From NCBI RefSeq assembly GCF_010093815.1, contig NW_022985558.1:378640-442639 (forward strand): 64,000 nt of DNA. Reading direction: 5' to 3'. Of the stretch, positions 22,251 through 34,538 are shown piece after piece. A program made the translations under genes and the position numbers. Below the pieces are notes generated by a model. The model ran no database searches and was not told the origin of the DNA. It saw only the letters and a list, made by a program, of their open reading frames with translations. Within the stretch, counting starts at the first letter, position 1. Each line of letters starts with the position of its first letter. The stretch comes from Pseudovirgaria hyperparasitica (Eukaryota; Ascomycota; Dothideomycetes; Acrospermales; Acrospermaceae).

Positions 22251-25200
22251 CTTGTGACTGGTCTCTATGCTGTTGATATCCCCTCGTGGGTAGGCAGTGC
22301 ACCACAACACGTACAGGTCATTCTCGGACCTTCAAATTGACAAAGAGCCAGAAGCTATCCACGACTATCAGGACAACGAAAGTCGCCCCTATCGACCGGA
22401 AAGGGACTAAGGGTTATCCTACCAGTAAGGATCAGTCGTGGTAGCTTACACTTTCTACCACTTTGCCAAGGACGAGTTGGTGTGGTTATTACTCTTACCA
22501 CTTAGGGCCGATCTTGACACGCTGGTCTATAGAAGAATTACTCAGGAGAATTGAGACATATACCTCTTCTGTAAAGTTGCTGTGTCGAACTTCCGGATAA
22601 AAACCTTTCTTATACTCCAAAAATCACATGAGGGTCCGCAGCCCGGACGACGGTGAGAATTTGAGATAGAGTACGCTCGAGCAAGAATAACTTCTTAGAT
22701 ATCCCAGCGGATGAATTTGTCTTCAGTACATGTAACCATGTAACTTGGCGATGATGGAACTATTAGTGAGAATGCGCTTACGTAGACCCGGTCGGGTATA
22801 CGTCCGGGAATGATGGTGCTATACTCATCCCTTTTATCAACGAGAACGAGTGGTGTGAGATAGTCGACAAAGCTGAGTGGTGAGACACTCAATGCTTTTC
22901 TTAGGACGAGACTGAGCCCATCGACTTGGTCGTACAAGTATCGCGCGAAGGTGACGCCATGCTTAGTGATAGGAAACGCTGTTCTGCTGATCGTCAGTAG
23001 ACGAAAGGTGGCGATGTGAACTGTAAGGTGGACTGTTGGATTTCTAGTTGGAAGCCTCCTATGCTTTCTGTTTCCATCAGTATAGAGGGCCCGAACCCAC
23101 CGAAAGTGAAACGTTGTTATCAATGAAAGATGTGGCATGATCCTTTGGGCCACTGAAATACTACATTCTGTTCAGTCCTTAACACTGACAAGGTCCTACA
23201 AGTGGGGTCTGACGGCGTTGGCACGAGGGATCCCTACAGCATGAGGTGTCCGTCTTTCCCCATTGATAATTAAGAAAATGCATATTGCACTCACGTATCA
23301 TTGAACACAGATAAAAAGAACTGATTGAGCTACAGTAAAGGCAAGCTCATATGACTGGTCGTCCAGGAAAGGAATCATGGGCATCCGTCGGAATCTACAC
23401 CTGCATCATCAAACATCCCGTAAACGCCCTCAACAGCTCTCGACCCAAAGCAAACTCTGACGAAGTACCTCGATATACGTGATACTATACAAGTCTTGAC
23501 ATAATATGAGCCGCACGGGGTGACTGTTCTGAGTCTACATCTTAGTCCAATGTACATCTTCCACCTTCTCCATAACCAGCCGAATCGGCTTCAGCTTGAT
23601 CTGCTTGGCCAGACTCTTCTCCCTCTTCCCTTCTTTCTCAGCGCGTCTTTAGTGCGGCCCTGCTTCGATCGCGGAATGCTCCTATCGAAGATCTTCGTCG
23701 TGACTGTTTGGCCTGATGGGGTGTTGATATTATCAGTAGGGCATCAGGACATAGGGTAATGAGCATACGCCGAGTCAAAAGCACGACATGATCAATAACA
23801 AAGAGTACGAGTCAACGCGAGGATTGGCATGCTCTGAAAAGCAGCTTGAGTGTTAGTAATGAAATGAATGCTTGGTGAGATGGAAGATCTCGTCTGACCA
23901 AAGAGAACAAATTGAAGGCACTGTTGACTGTTGGACGGGTGCTTTTCAGACGGTATCCCGAGAGCTAGTAACCTTATAGGGATGGATCTCGTTACAGGCA
24001 ATGAGCAGAAGGAACGACATTAAACTAGAGCACGCCACCTCAGCTTAAGATCCCTATCCGCTCTACCATTATCCAACATCACAACCAGCTATCGTCTATC
24101 ATGTATTACACGTACATACGCACTAATTCAAAGTATAACTCCATGATTGTCTCGGCTGGATCACATCATCTGAGGCGTACCTATCTACATTGCTGGTAAT
24201 CTTATCACACTCTTATACATCTAGCCCGAAAGCAAGTATGTCATACGCGACAAGCGCGCGGATGCAACTGCTTTACTGGGCTTCATTCTGTTTCCAAGGG
24301 TTTTGCACGTTGGGTAAGGTTGTTTGCGGCCGTATGGATGCCCGCGCCGCAATTCTTCGCAGAACAAGCGAGGTTTCCTTGCTGAAAACGAACACCCACA
24401 AGCCAACGCAACAGCGAGAGAGCATCAACAAGACGTCAGAAGCTGCAAACCATTGCGATGACATTTCGATCGGTGTCGAGCGAATTGAACTGTGCTTTCT
24501 CACTAACATCTCTTTTCTTTCTTCGATGCTCTCCCTTGCAGCTTTTCATTTTCGCGAATCCTTAAAAACCCCAATATACTTCCGCGAACGTCACTGTTTG
24601 CATGGCTGCTCGAGCCTCGCCCCGACCCGGTCAGTGGGACGTTGCACAGAGCACGATCTTCGACGTTATAAAACACATCGTTCAGATTCTCAACCCTGCA
24701 CAATGTAGCTAGCGAAGGGTGGAGATATCAAGTCGCACATGACATATCTCCTCTGAGCATTCTTCATTTCAGTCCCACAGGTCTTCTTTGTCTCTTCAAG
24801 AATTCGAATCGAGTCCCACGTTCGAAGCCCTTTCTGCTATCGAAGTCTACGATTTTATGCAACCCTGTTATACTATTACAACGGTAGTTCAGACCTCTAC
24901 CAATCTCTCACGTTGTCGCTTTTTGAGAAACACCTGTCGAACCGCCTCAGGTATCCTCGCAGGCTACAACCCTTTCGCCGGGCCCTATCAACTGGCCACG
25001 ATGCGATCGTCCCCCCTACACACGGGCGGTACATTACGAGAGAGGACGATATTCCGACCGCCACTCCTCATGCTCATGAGATGCGCGCACACTATGCCAT
25101 TTTCGTCATGCTGTAACTACCAGACCTCCTCACCTCCTAGTTAAGAATCCCCTCATCCTGCGCGATAGACTGGCCCCAGCGCGTGATGGGCTTAGTATGG

Positions 25201-26276
25201 CAAGCCGCACGATCATGTAGAGTAATCGCATGATTATGTAGAGGAACTGCGTTTATACGTGGACGAGCCGAGAAGGCGCGGGCTAGAAAATGGTATAAGC
25301 GCAGAATTCGAGGTCTATCTGTACTAAGGGGGATCTTCAGAAACTCTCGTTAAGGAGTCGTCTGTGATTGTTCAGGGGATTGGATGGTTGGGAGTCTGAG
25401 ATCAAATAAGCATGTCGAGATCGAGGTAACCTGTAGGCGAGAGCATGACTTGGAGGGCAGACAAGTTTCGTGTCGAGCATAGTGCTACAGATATTTAGGC
25501 TGATCTGGATTCTATTCGAGAAGCCACACGCTCAGGTCTTAGGTTTCAGTGTAATGGCGGTTGATTTTGGCAATTCGTATTGTTTTCTCGTAGCACGGAG
25601 TTTGTGCTAAGTCTCAAGAGGTTTTGCATATCTCATCTCTGCTCAATGTCCGTTTTCGACAAATATCGAGTTAGTGAAGTCATACTTGGAGACAAAGGGA
25701 ATTCGCGCAGATGACCATATGGTATCTTGCGGTGGGGACAATTTTTACCCGCCATCTCAAGAGCTTGACATATTCGACATTCCTCGCTTTCGCTTGTTTA
25801 CTCAGCACAAAGACTTTAGAACTATTCAGCGAGGCTAAATCATAGACACATGCTTCTGGCACCATCTCCCTTTCAGGGCTTCGTATTCGATTTTCTGACT
25901 TACGATCGTTTGCATACATAGCATGTTGAAAACAGCGTAGCGAGCTCCATTCGTCCATTCGTACATCCGTTCTCGCTCCGTTATGAACGCTTTTCCTTTG
26001 ATCTTCGCATTCTTTTCATCCTGCGAGACCCAATTTTAATGGATCAAGACGTATTTTTCAGCAATCCTCTTCTTTTCCTCGTCTCTTCCAGTCCTTTTCC
26101 TTGTCATCGTCATGCATGATGTACGAGTCAGTCAAATTCCTTTGGCCTCGTTCTTTGCGAACTGGTGGCCGATGAACATCCTCTGTGAGATTGACCCTGA
26201 GAAAAGCAAACCCTTTGTTTCCTTGTTGCCGCGCCTCCCCAAGAGCCTCTATAAGAGACGTGACTCGTGAGGCAGG
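22251..26276. other. Gene desert between the HET relic and the SRR1-like gene
   Basis: No gene is supported. Open frames of note are minus 22695-23153 (152 codons, no resemblance to anything I know) and plus 24190-24708 (172 codons, Ser/Arg-rich, unrecognised). Both lie in DNA that otherwise looks like decayed or neutral sequence. Confidence 0.45.
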
Positions 26277-27606
26277 ATGCATTTACTTTCCGTATCAGAG
26301 ATTCATTTCATCAGTCCAGCCTCCAGGCAGCGCCAAATGGAACAAACGAACATTTTGAAACAGCCACCTCATCCGTACCTTATCAAATGGAAGGAATTTG
26401 AAGCCAAACAGCCTCTATTCCCGCTAGAACTTATCAAGAGGATCACTAAACTAGTGGAGCTCGATAAAGGCAATTGTCACGTCATGAACGAGTTGATTCG
26501 ACAATGGTACAAAGAGATTGCAAATGACTACATTGAGGAGAATCAAAAGATCAATCCATACTTCGGGCCGCCCAGTAACCTCATGCATCCTGATAATTCT
26601 TATTCGAATGATAAATATAATGCATGGCCCTGTACAGCTGAGACACTAGATTCATACAGGGCTTGGGTCGATAGCAGTATACTCCCCGATCTGGGGACTG
26701 TTGCTGAGTCCGTTTCGTACGTCAGGGAAGCGTAATTTTGATTGAGAATGTTACATCGCTAACATGAACAGAGCGCAACACCAAATCAAGTTTGCCAGTC
26801 TAGGAGAACTTGGAGATTCTGAATGGCTTGAAGAAAATCCATGGGGCTATCGTCAACCTGTTTATAACATGGGCTGCAATCTAAGGAATACGCTACCTGA
26901 TGAGGAAAAAGTTCAGGAAATCACAGTAAATTACAAAACGTTATCTGAGGGCTCAGAAGACGCATCGAAAGCCTTATTAGACAAAGTCATAGCTGTCTCG
27001 GACCGTCATCCTATCACCAAGATAGTCGCTTTCGGACTTGGGCCACTCGACAGTCTCCCCTCGACAGAATTTGCCTTTAATGAGAAAAAAGCTTGCGTCT
27101 ATCAGCACGAGTTCGTCATTTCCTTACAAGAGAAGTTAACAAGTAAATACGACAGCCCAGTCCAGCTGGTATTGCAGGATACTTCTTACACCCCCGCGGC
27201 AAAGAAGGTCCTCGAATCGCGGAACGAGAGCAAAGCTCCATTCGTCACATATCACGAAGGCCTCATTCACATTGACGATGCTACACTCGTCTTCTGGCAT
27301 TCCCTTGACGGCGCACTGCCTATGCCACAGGTTTTGACGGGACTTCCTCTTCCTGCAGCCATTATTTGCGAAGATCTTGAGAGATATAAACTGCTGAAGG
27401 AGGAATTAGAACGGCAGGGGAGCCCACATGGACGATACATCATGCCAAGCATGCAGCCTTCGCCGAGAAGCGAGAAGATGTTCAATAAGTATGATAGATA
27501 TGAAGTTGATTACAAGCTAGATTCTGATAGATTGGGCGAGATCCTAGTACCTGGTCATAAGAGGCGGGATCATATCAACACTATCGACTTGTTTGTGCGT
27601 AAGTAA
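26277..27606 (+). CDS. SRR1-like domain protein, two exons, 424 aa
   Basis: Exon 1 is 26277-26716 and exon 2 is 26772-27606. The 55-bp intron (26717-26771) has a GTACGT donor, the branch CGCTAACAT and an AACAG acceptor; phase 2, frame kept. The start at 26277 has A at -3; a second in-frame ATG at 26337 (MEQTNILKQ) is an alternative. The C-terminal half matches the SRR1-like pattern: ITKIVAFGLGPLDSLPS (from about residue 228), then a stretch with VQLVLQDTSYTPAAKKVL, VTYHEGLIHIDDATLVF, and WHSLDGALPMPQVL (about 322). The founding plant SRR1 protein acts in red-light/clock signalling. Fungal homologues are mostly uncharacterised and often lineage-specific, so no role is assigned. The N-terminal half (about 200 residues) is unrecognised. 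The gene stands alone, with more than 4 kb of empty DNA upstream. Confidence 0.82.
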
Positions 27607-29535
27607 GTCGATGGACTTCGAACTTCCTGAAGGCAGTGTTCGCGAAGACGTCAATCCTGTGTACGTTGTTGCGAACTAGCTTCGTTTTGCTGTTTTGTCT
27701 CACTTGGTTTTACGTTCATTGGAGTCTTTTCTCGTTTAATGTCTGTCGTTTACAGAATGTCTCTCATTTTCATGCTCTCATCATGTCTCTCTCCGTCAAA
27801 CTTTCATTCACACCGTGTCTCTCGTTTTAATCCTGTCACTTTCCTCATTAACTAGTGTCTCTTCAATCTATGCGTCCTCAGTCATAACTAGCTCTTCCGT
27901 TCCTGTTGCTTTTATCAGCAAGTGTGTGCCATCAGCAAGTGTGTGCCATCATCAAATCTCTACCATCAACACGTCTCTTCCATCCACCTCAGTTCCCCTA
28001 TTCTCCCTCGTCACATCTCCCTATATTTGAGTCTCATTCTAATTAAATCTCTTGTCGTAGGCGGTCATAGCTCGATGGTCAGTGAAAGTCGCGGAGTTGA
28101 ACTTGTTCTCCTGTAATCGTGCCGGCTCCGGGGTAGCACTGTCTGCATCGGCGTTGCCAGCCTCCACGATTGGTTTCCCTCGTTTCTTAAACCCTGATCG
28201 TCTTCTTGACTCGCTGAGACGTGTCTCCCCGGCTTTGCCCCTGTTCGAAGGATCCCCAATCCATATGCGGGTTTCAAGCGTCCCGAGACCAGCTGGGGAT
28301 CAACCGAAATCATGTCTTTTTTCGTCTTCATATCAGTAAAGAATATCGTAAGCTCTACAGCCCCGGCAATCTTGTAGGCTACTATTCACATCTAGCGGCC
28401 TCCAATGAATGTCCCAGAACGCACATCGATCTTTCGATTGTGAATTGCATCCATCCATCGATAACAGGGATAGAATGCATGGTATTCAGAGCCAAGAGAA
28501 GCGCAGATAATTTGTATGCATACCGTCTAACATGGAGGCTACAAGTAAGTCTTCGATTGGTAGATTCAAAGATCTCGATAGTCTGGCGTGTAGTTTAGCT
28601 TATGAAATCTGCCATAGAGTAAAATGGCGCATATACGGAATATGATCTACTGAAATCGAAGGAGTCTGTGTATAACGGGTAGGGCGTTGGAGACTCATCC
28701 TCCTTACTAAGGTTGCCACATTTGTATGTTGACTCCTACAGCCACACCTGCTACTATGATCAGGAGCCGCAGTCGGTATTACTTGAAGTTTGGTGCCGCG
28801 CGTTGCTAGTTTTTCTTGGCTGGACAGGCTACAGACAGACCTACTTGTGGCCCACTAGTTCTGTGGCGGTGCGCATCCACGTCACGTGTAGACTCTAAGC
28901 GTGCTAAGATATACCCGGCAGCTAGCACCATCGACGTCATCGTGTATGGGGATCAACCACATATCATGTATAGCCTTGAGTTAGACGATACCTACACGAG
29001 CAACAGGAGGCGTGCAGTATCTACTTTAGGGCTATATATACTTATACCAAGCATGTGGTGTAGGTCTGTAGCTGTACGGTTGACCACAAGGCCAGCAGCA
29101 GGTAGATGCTACACATCTATGAGGTCATCAACGTAAGGTAGACCTCACTTCCAAGCCACGCCATAAACAGTCTGCCCAGGTGAAAGAGAAGTTGACACGA
29201 TTCACGAGACTAATTACACTACACAACACTACTGTCCAACATCCAGCATTCAGGCTTGACGTCCTGCAGATCTTCAAGCTAATCACTCCGCTAGTGCAGC
29301 AGCGGTGAGTACCTATAGCCCTTCATTTGTTGCCCCGCTCATGCCGGCGCTTGCATCGAATGGCTCGGAATAATGACGACAGCACCAAGATGGTGCTGCT
29401 TGAGCTACTTTTACATGCTCGTTGTCAAGCTTCCCTTGTTCTTTGTCAAGCTTCCCTTGCTCTCAACTTCGCCTATCTACTCATACCCCAGCTTCACTTC
29501 CCACGATACTCTGTTGTCTTGCTAATTGATTCCCG
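27607..29535. other. Spacer upstream of the Ala/Gly-repeat protein gene
   Basis: 27640-28030 is T/C-rich with repeated GTGTCTCTC-like and ATCAGCAAGTGTGTGCC words (the latter a short direct repeat near 27914-27945). A GTGAGT donor-like site near 29306 and a TTGCTAATTG branch-like site near 29520 raise the possibility of a 5'-UTR intron for the next gene. No coding gene is supported. Confidence 0.4.
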
Positions 29536-32500
29536 ATGGAGAAGGTCCAGGACGCTCTGTACGCCTGTTTGCATACTCCACTTATAGATCCTGTTCACTA
29601 ACCTTCGTCTAGCAATCCCGGCCACGAAAAGGACGACCAAGTTCTTTACCAGTCTGATCCCGCCAAGGAAAAGGCTTCCACGTCCGCTCCACTTGATAGC
29701 ACAGCATCGCAGAGCTCGTCCAAAGTCGAGAAGGTCAGTACAGGTGACAAAATCAAGTCAAAGCTTGGAAGCATGTACGTTCGCTCCTAAACTACATCGA
29801 ATTGGCTCATGTCCTTCAGATTCAAGCGTGACAAAGCCGACGAAAATCGGTCCTCCACATCATCATCTGTGCCAGCGCCGGTAAAATCTGCAACGAATAT
29901 ACAGCCGGACTCTTCTCGTGATTCAGGTCAAGCTGGTCCCGTCGGAGCAGAGGCAGGAAGCGCAGCAAGTGTCAAGTCTGGAGTAGTCGGCCAGTCTCCT
30001 GAAAAGAAGCTTGCATCAATTGCCCCGCAGACAGAGACCACTCCTTCTATCCTACCATCAGCTGCTTCTCCTGGTGGAATAGCTGGTGTTGGCATTGCTT
30101 CACAAGTCAATTCAGACGCTCCAGCTCCGACGAGCTCTTTGCCTCCACCAGGAACGGCTACCAGCGCAATTCCGGTCGCGTCTCAGAAACAGACTTCATA
30201 CTCACCGATTCATCGTCAGGCACCTGTTTCGACCACTGCGACCATAACCGCTCCAACCACCCAGCAGACACAGGGATCATCAGCTACGATAGCTCCTGCG
30301 GCTGCTACACCCAAAGATAACACTGCTAGAGAAGCTACTTTGGGAGTGGCAGGACTGACCGGCGGAGCATTCTTAGGCGACACAGCACTGACTTCCATTG
30401 GAACGGGGCCATCTGAGACGAGTGAACCAATCTCCACCACTTCACGCGCCACTATCACAGGATCAGGTGACTCTGCTGCCGGAACGGCTTTACCCGGTGG
30501 AACATACGTAAGTATTCCATAAGACATTGATATAGCCGCGCATATTCTAACGAGACTCCTGTTGCAGACAGCTACGTCATACAAGCTTGAGTCTGGCGAT
30601 CCTGCACCTGAACAATCTCCACCTTATCCGACTCCTGCCGGGAATCTTCCTGGGAATTACGGTATAAAAAGCTCGGTCGCAGACATGAATCAAGGTACGG
30701 CTATTGACACTGAGGCCGACGATGGCAGGGATGCTGGTCAGCAATATATTGAGTCTCGAGCGCGTGGTAGTTTGAGTCGACTTGACAGCGAACCCCTTCC
30801 AATGCCTGGTGAGTCCGAACTTCCTACATCAGCCAGTAACACAGCCTCTGACTTCTACCACAGGAAGCTTTCCAGCGCCAACGCCTATAACCGAGCAGGC
30901 CCCACCAACCTACGATCCAATTAAAGGTGTTCCGGAGGGTGGTGCATTGACGGCAGCCTCTGTGGCACTTGGGCTTGGGGGAGCCCGTGGGACTCCAAAA
31001 AACGTATCGAAGACTGCAGATACATCTCATGCTGCAACATCCTCTCAGGCTTCAACAACACTTCCATCTAGTACTGATTCGCCGGCCATCCAACCTGAGA
31101 CTGCTGCTCCAATCTCTACTAGCACGATTCCGCCAACGAACACTCCTGCGCCGGCTTCGACAAACACTACACATCCTGCAACCACGACTGAAGCTGCACC
31201 CAAGACTAGCCAGAATCACCAATATGGTCGAGACGCAGCTGTTGCAGGAGGTACAGGTGCTGCTGGGCTTGTTGCATCCCAGGCCATTTCCGGCCATGAC
31301 TCGAAAGAACCCACTACTTCCAAGCCCTCAATCGAACAGATCGCGAATTCAGGGCCCTCAGGAGCCACGCCAAATCAGCAGATTTATGGTAAAGAAGCCG
31401 TTGGAGGCATGGATTCTATTCCTGGTCCTGCTGGAGAAGTTGCTAGAGGAGGTGTTTCCCCCAATCAGGCGATATATGGAGCTTCTGCTGTTGGGGGTTT
31501 GAGTGATATTAAGAATACAGAGAGACAGCCAGAACACACGGAAGGGCATGGCAAAGAAATGATTGGAGATAGTGCAACTGCTTTGGGTGCCGGTGCAGTC
31601 GGCGGGTATGCCTTGGGCAAACCCGATGACAGACCTACTCAAACAACTACAGCAGCCGCCTCAGCAGCTTCAAGTCAACCACCACCCACAGTAATTGGTC
31701 AACCGACTAATGTAGCTCCTGAAACCCATCTTAGTCGTGACGCTGCTCTTGGTGCTGGTGTAGTTGGTGCGACCGGTGTTGGTGCGACCGGTGTTGGTGC
31801 GACCGGTGTTGGTGCGACCGGTGTTGGTGCTTATGCTTTGAACCGCGAGCACGAAAAAGGTCCTTTGTCTCAACAGCCCATAACTACCGCCCCTGTCTCC
31901 ACTCAGCAGTCGAATATTCCTGATCCGGCTGCTCAGATCACTCAGCCTGGTCAAGCTATTACAACAGACGCCAAACATGAGGTTGCGCCAGTCGAAACAG
32001 AGAAAGACTCTGAGAGCACGGGCAAAGTGGCAGCTGGCGTGGCTGGTGCAGCTGGCCTTGTCGGTGCCGGTGCCTACGGTCTTCACGAGCACCAAGCAAA
32101 GGAACGAGAAGCTGAACAAGCTCGTCAGGCCGAGGAAGCTGCTCACGTGCAGAAAGTTCAGGCTAAGGAGGCTGAGGAGCATCAAAAGGCTGCAGAGAAA
32201 GAACACAAGAAGGAAGCCAAAGAGGCCGAGAAGGAGCACAAAAAGGAAATCAAAGAAGCCGAAAAGGAGCACAAGAAGGAAGTGAAGGAAGCCGAAAAGG
32301 AACACAAGAAAGAGCAGAAGGCTGCCGAGAAAGAGGCCGAGAAGGAGCAGAAGAAGCACGAAAAGCTCGTCGCCAAAGAAGAGAAAGAGCACGAGAAGGC
32401 TGTCCTAAAAGAGCAAAAGGAACAGGAGAAAGAAGCTCAAAAATTAGAAAAAGAGCATCAAAAGGAGGCTGAACGCCGGGAGAAGGAGAGACAAAAGGAA

Positions 32501-33448
32501 CTCGAACGTGAAGAAAAGGAGAAGAAGAAGGCTGAGAAGGGTGGCTTCCTAGGTCTCTTCAAGAAGGACAAAGATGGCAAAGATACTGATGAACTAGTGG
32601 ACGAGAAAGATGAGAGTCATCGTGGCAGAGATGCTGCTGTCGTGGGCGGTGCTGGAGCTGCTGGCGTTGGTGCTTATGAAGCAATCAAGCATCATGATGA
32701 GCCTGTATCGACTGTGGCATCAGACCCTACGTCAGCCGCGGCAACTGATCTCACGTCGACTACTGCAGCTGAGCCCATGGGACGCACTGACCCTATCCAT
32801 GCGCAAGAGCAACAAATTCATCCTGTAGGCGATGCTGCTATCGCTCCTAACCCCTATACCACAACCCAGCACCAGTCTACAACCACAACCGACCCAACGC
32901 TCGTCAAGGACTCTCAAGCCGACACCCACCATAGCAAAGAAGCTGCCGCTGTAGCCGGTACAGGCGTCGCGGGCGTCGGCGCATACGAAACCGCCCAGCG
33001 CCATGATGAGCGTTCCGCAACGGATGCAACAACATCCACCCACGATGAAGTTCCGCGGGCATCCACCGACACTCCCGACTCAGAGCGCAAGCACAAAGGA
33101 CTATCGTCGCTGTTCAAGCGCAAAGACAAGGAAGGCTCGCAGCGCGGCTCCGTCGACGAAGACCGTCCGTCGGGCGAGCACTCGTCCTTTGGCACGCCAG
33201 AGCGCTCAGCCATCGGATATGCGAGCCACGAGGGCCGGAACAAGCTCCACAAGGAGCCGCCGAAGAAGTGGTTGAAAGAGCACGGCATCGATCCGTAAGT
33301 CTTGACTGCTTGCCTATTCCGACCGTGCCTGGACACTGACAATGATACCAGGGAAACTCACGAACCACTCCACGGCTCAGACCCAAACACCACCACTACC
33401 GCCGTAGCAACAGACGCAGACACAAGCGCTGAAGGCTACCGCGGATAA
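29536..33448 (+). CDS. Large Ala/Gly-module and charged 11-mer-repeat protein (LEA-like), six exons, 1213 aa
   Basis: Exons: 29536-29558, 29613-29774, 29820-30507, 30568-30808, 30864-33294 and 33352-33448. Each intron (44 to 60 bp) has a GT donor and AG acceptor and keeps frame. The start reads [16 protein letters not shown]. Residues 60-490 are Ser/Thr/Pro/Ala-rich and disordered. Repeated modules follow: [16 protein letters not shown] (about 493), two NQ(Q/A)IYG..AVGG units (about 542 and 572), SRDAALGAG with four GATGV units (about 662-692), [17 protein letters not shown] (about 758), [20 protein letters not shown] (about 959) and [19 protein letters not shown] (about 1062). Between them, residues about 786-933 form a Lys/Glu-rich helix with near-perfect 11-residue repeats ([11 protein letters not shown]). 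The short Ala/Gly segments could be hydrophobic helices or hairpins. The C-terminus ([19 protein letters not shown]) looks conserved. Eleven-mer Lys/Glu repeats resemble group 3 LEA proteins; fungal proteins of this look are often called 'LEA domain' or pathogenicity/leashin-like. Function and location are unknown; a scaffold or membrane-tethering role is conceivable. Confidence 0.82.
31766..31830 (+). repeat. 15-bp coding minisatellite (GATGV repeat)
   Basis: Four identical tandem copies of GGTGCGACCGGTGTT plus a partial fifth lie inside exon 5 of the Ala/Gly-repeat gene. Identity at the DNA level points to recent expansion, and the unit length keeps frame. Confidence 0.95.
32180..32330 (+). 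repeat. 33-bp-type coding repeat (11-residue Lys/Glu unit)
   Basis: About four to five successive degenerate copies of GCCGAGAAGGAGCACAAGAA-like units encode EKEHKKE(A/I/V/Q)KEA, at the start of the long charged helix. Confidence 0.8.
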
Positions 33449-34538
33449 ACCCTTCACCCATCCACTATAAACCCCGAATCTCTAAATGGCAGACAACTTT
33501 GAATAGTTCCCTCCCACATGCAAGACATGATCACTTCATACCCACTCCCCTCGTAATGTCTCTCTGTGTATCTCCTTATTATTCCTATCTCTCTCTCTCC
33601 ACAGACGCACACACATATATATGTGTATATATATATGTATATATAAATGCATATATCCGCACCCAAGTTCCTCTCACGTCCATATAACGATCTAATGACA
33701 CGAAAACATGTATGCAAAGTGAAGTAACAGTCATAACACCCAAGTCTACGAGTGGTTCTGTCTAACCCATGTTACTTTTGCATGATGTGATTACATAATA
33801 TAATAAACCACCCTCCATAATCCGTCTGCTTCTGTGACTTCTCATGTCAGACCTAGTTGTGTGTTCTCTCACACGTATTTGTACGGCTATGCACGCACAA
33901 ACTCAACTCCACCTCCAAAAGAGGTAAGTTCCACGAGCAAGCACACGTCCACAACAATACAACAACAACTTAACAAACGACGAACGACACGTCATGAATC
34001 AAATTACGCGCCCCTCTGACACAGGGGCGATATACATACATATATGCATACCTACACACATACAACCGTATAGCCCCGTACAATGCGTGATGAATGCAGT
34101 CCCCCGCGATAAAGGACGACATCAAGCTCGGTGATGGGATATATATATGTGTGCGCGTAGATAAAACCGCAAAGAAACGCAAATAAAAAGAGCAAAGGAC
34201 AACAAATCTATCAGTTTCATCCCCCGATATCCGCTTTCAATGCACCGCCGCCGACCTGTTCCGGGCGCCTTGAGAAAAAAGAAAGAAAAAAGGCCGATAA
34301 AACAGTTGGAACATTGAAGGTTTATGTATGTGTGACATGCTTGCCTGCCTGCCTTTCTGACACGTAATAGTGTGCAGAAATGAAAACCGAGGTATATATC
34401 TAGACAGTTGATGGAAGAGAAATCGCGGAGAGAAAAAGGGCGGTTGTGTAAATGTTACCCGATGGGAAAATATGGGCTTCGAGTGGGTAGCTGAGCATCT
34501 TCTCGGTCGTTGTCGTGGTCATCGTCGTCATCCGACTC
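33449..34538. other. 3' spacer between convergent genes, TA-rich microsatellite
   Basis: This separates the 3' ends of the Ala/Gly-repeat gene (+) and the DH-PH gene (-). It contains an imperfect (TA)n/(TATG)n run at about 33612-33657 and several ATATAC-rich stretches. No gene. Confidence 0.6.

Noticed and set aside
24190-24708. 172-codon plus-strand frame
   Set aside because: No recognisable motif, mixed composition, and no supporting splice or promoter signal in a region that looks decayed; not supported as a gene.
27604-27680. Possible extra splice donor (GTAAGT) at the SRR1-like stop codon with more coding beyond
   Set aside because: The protein already ends naturally after DLFVRK and the downstream open stretch is out of frame, with no clear acceptor.
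28060-28135. Sequence resembling a tRNA A-box (TAGCTCGATGGTCAG)
   Set aside because: No matching B-box (GGTTCGANNCC-like) at the right distance and no cloverleaf could be drawn.
31670-32392. 240-codon minus-strand frame rich in Leu/Phe
   Set aside because: It is the antisense shadow of the Lys/Glu-rich repeat in the Ala/Gly-repeat gene (AAG/GAG read backwards gives Leu/Phe/Ser).
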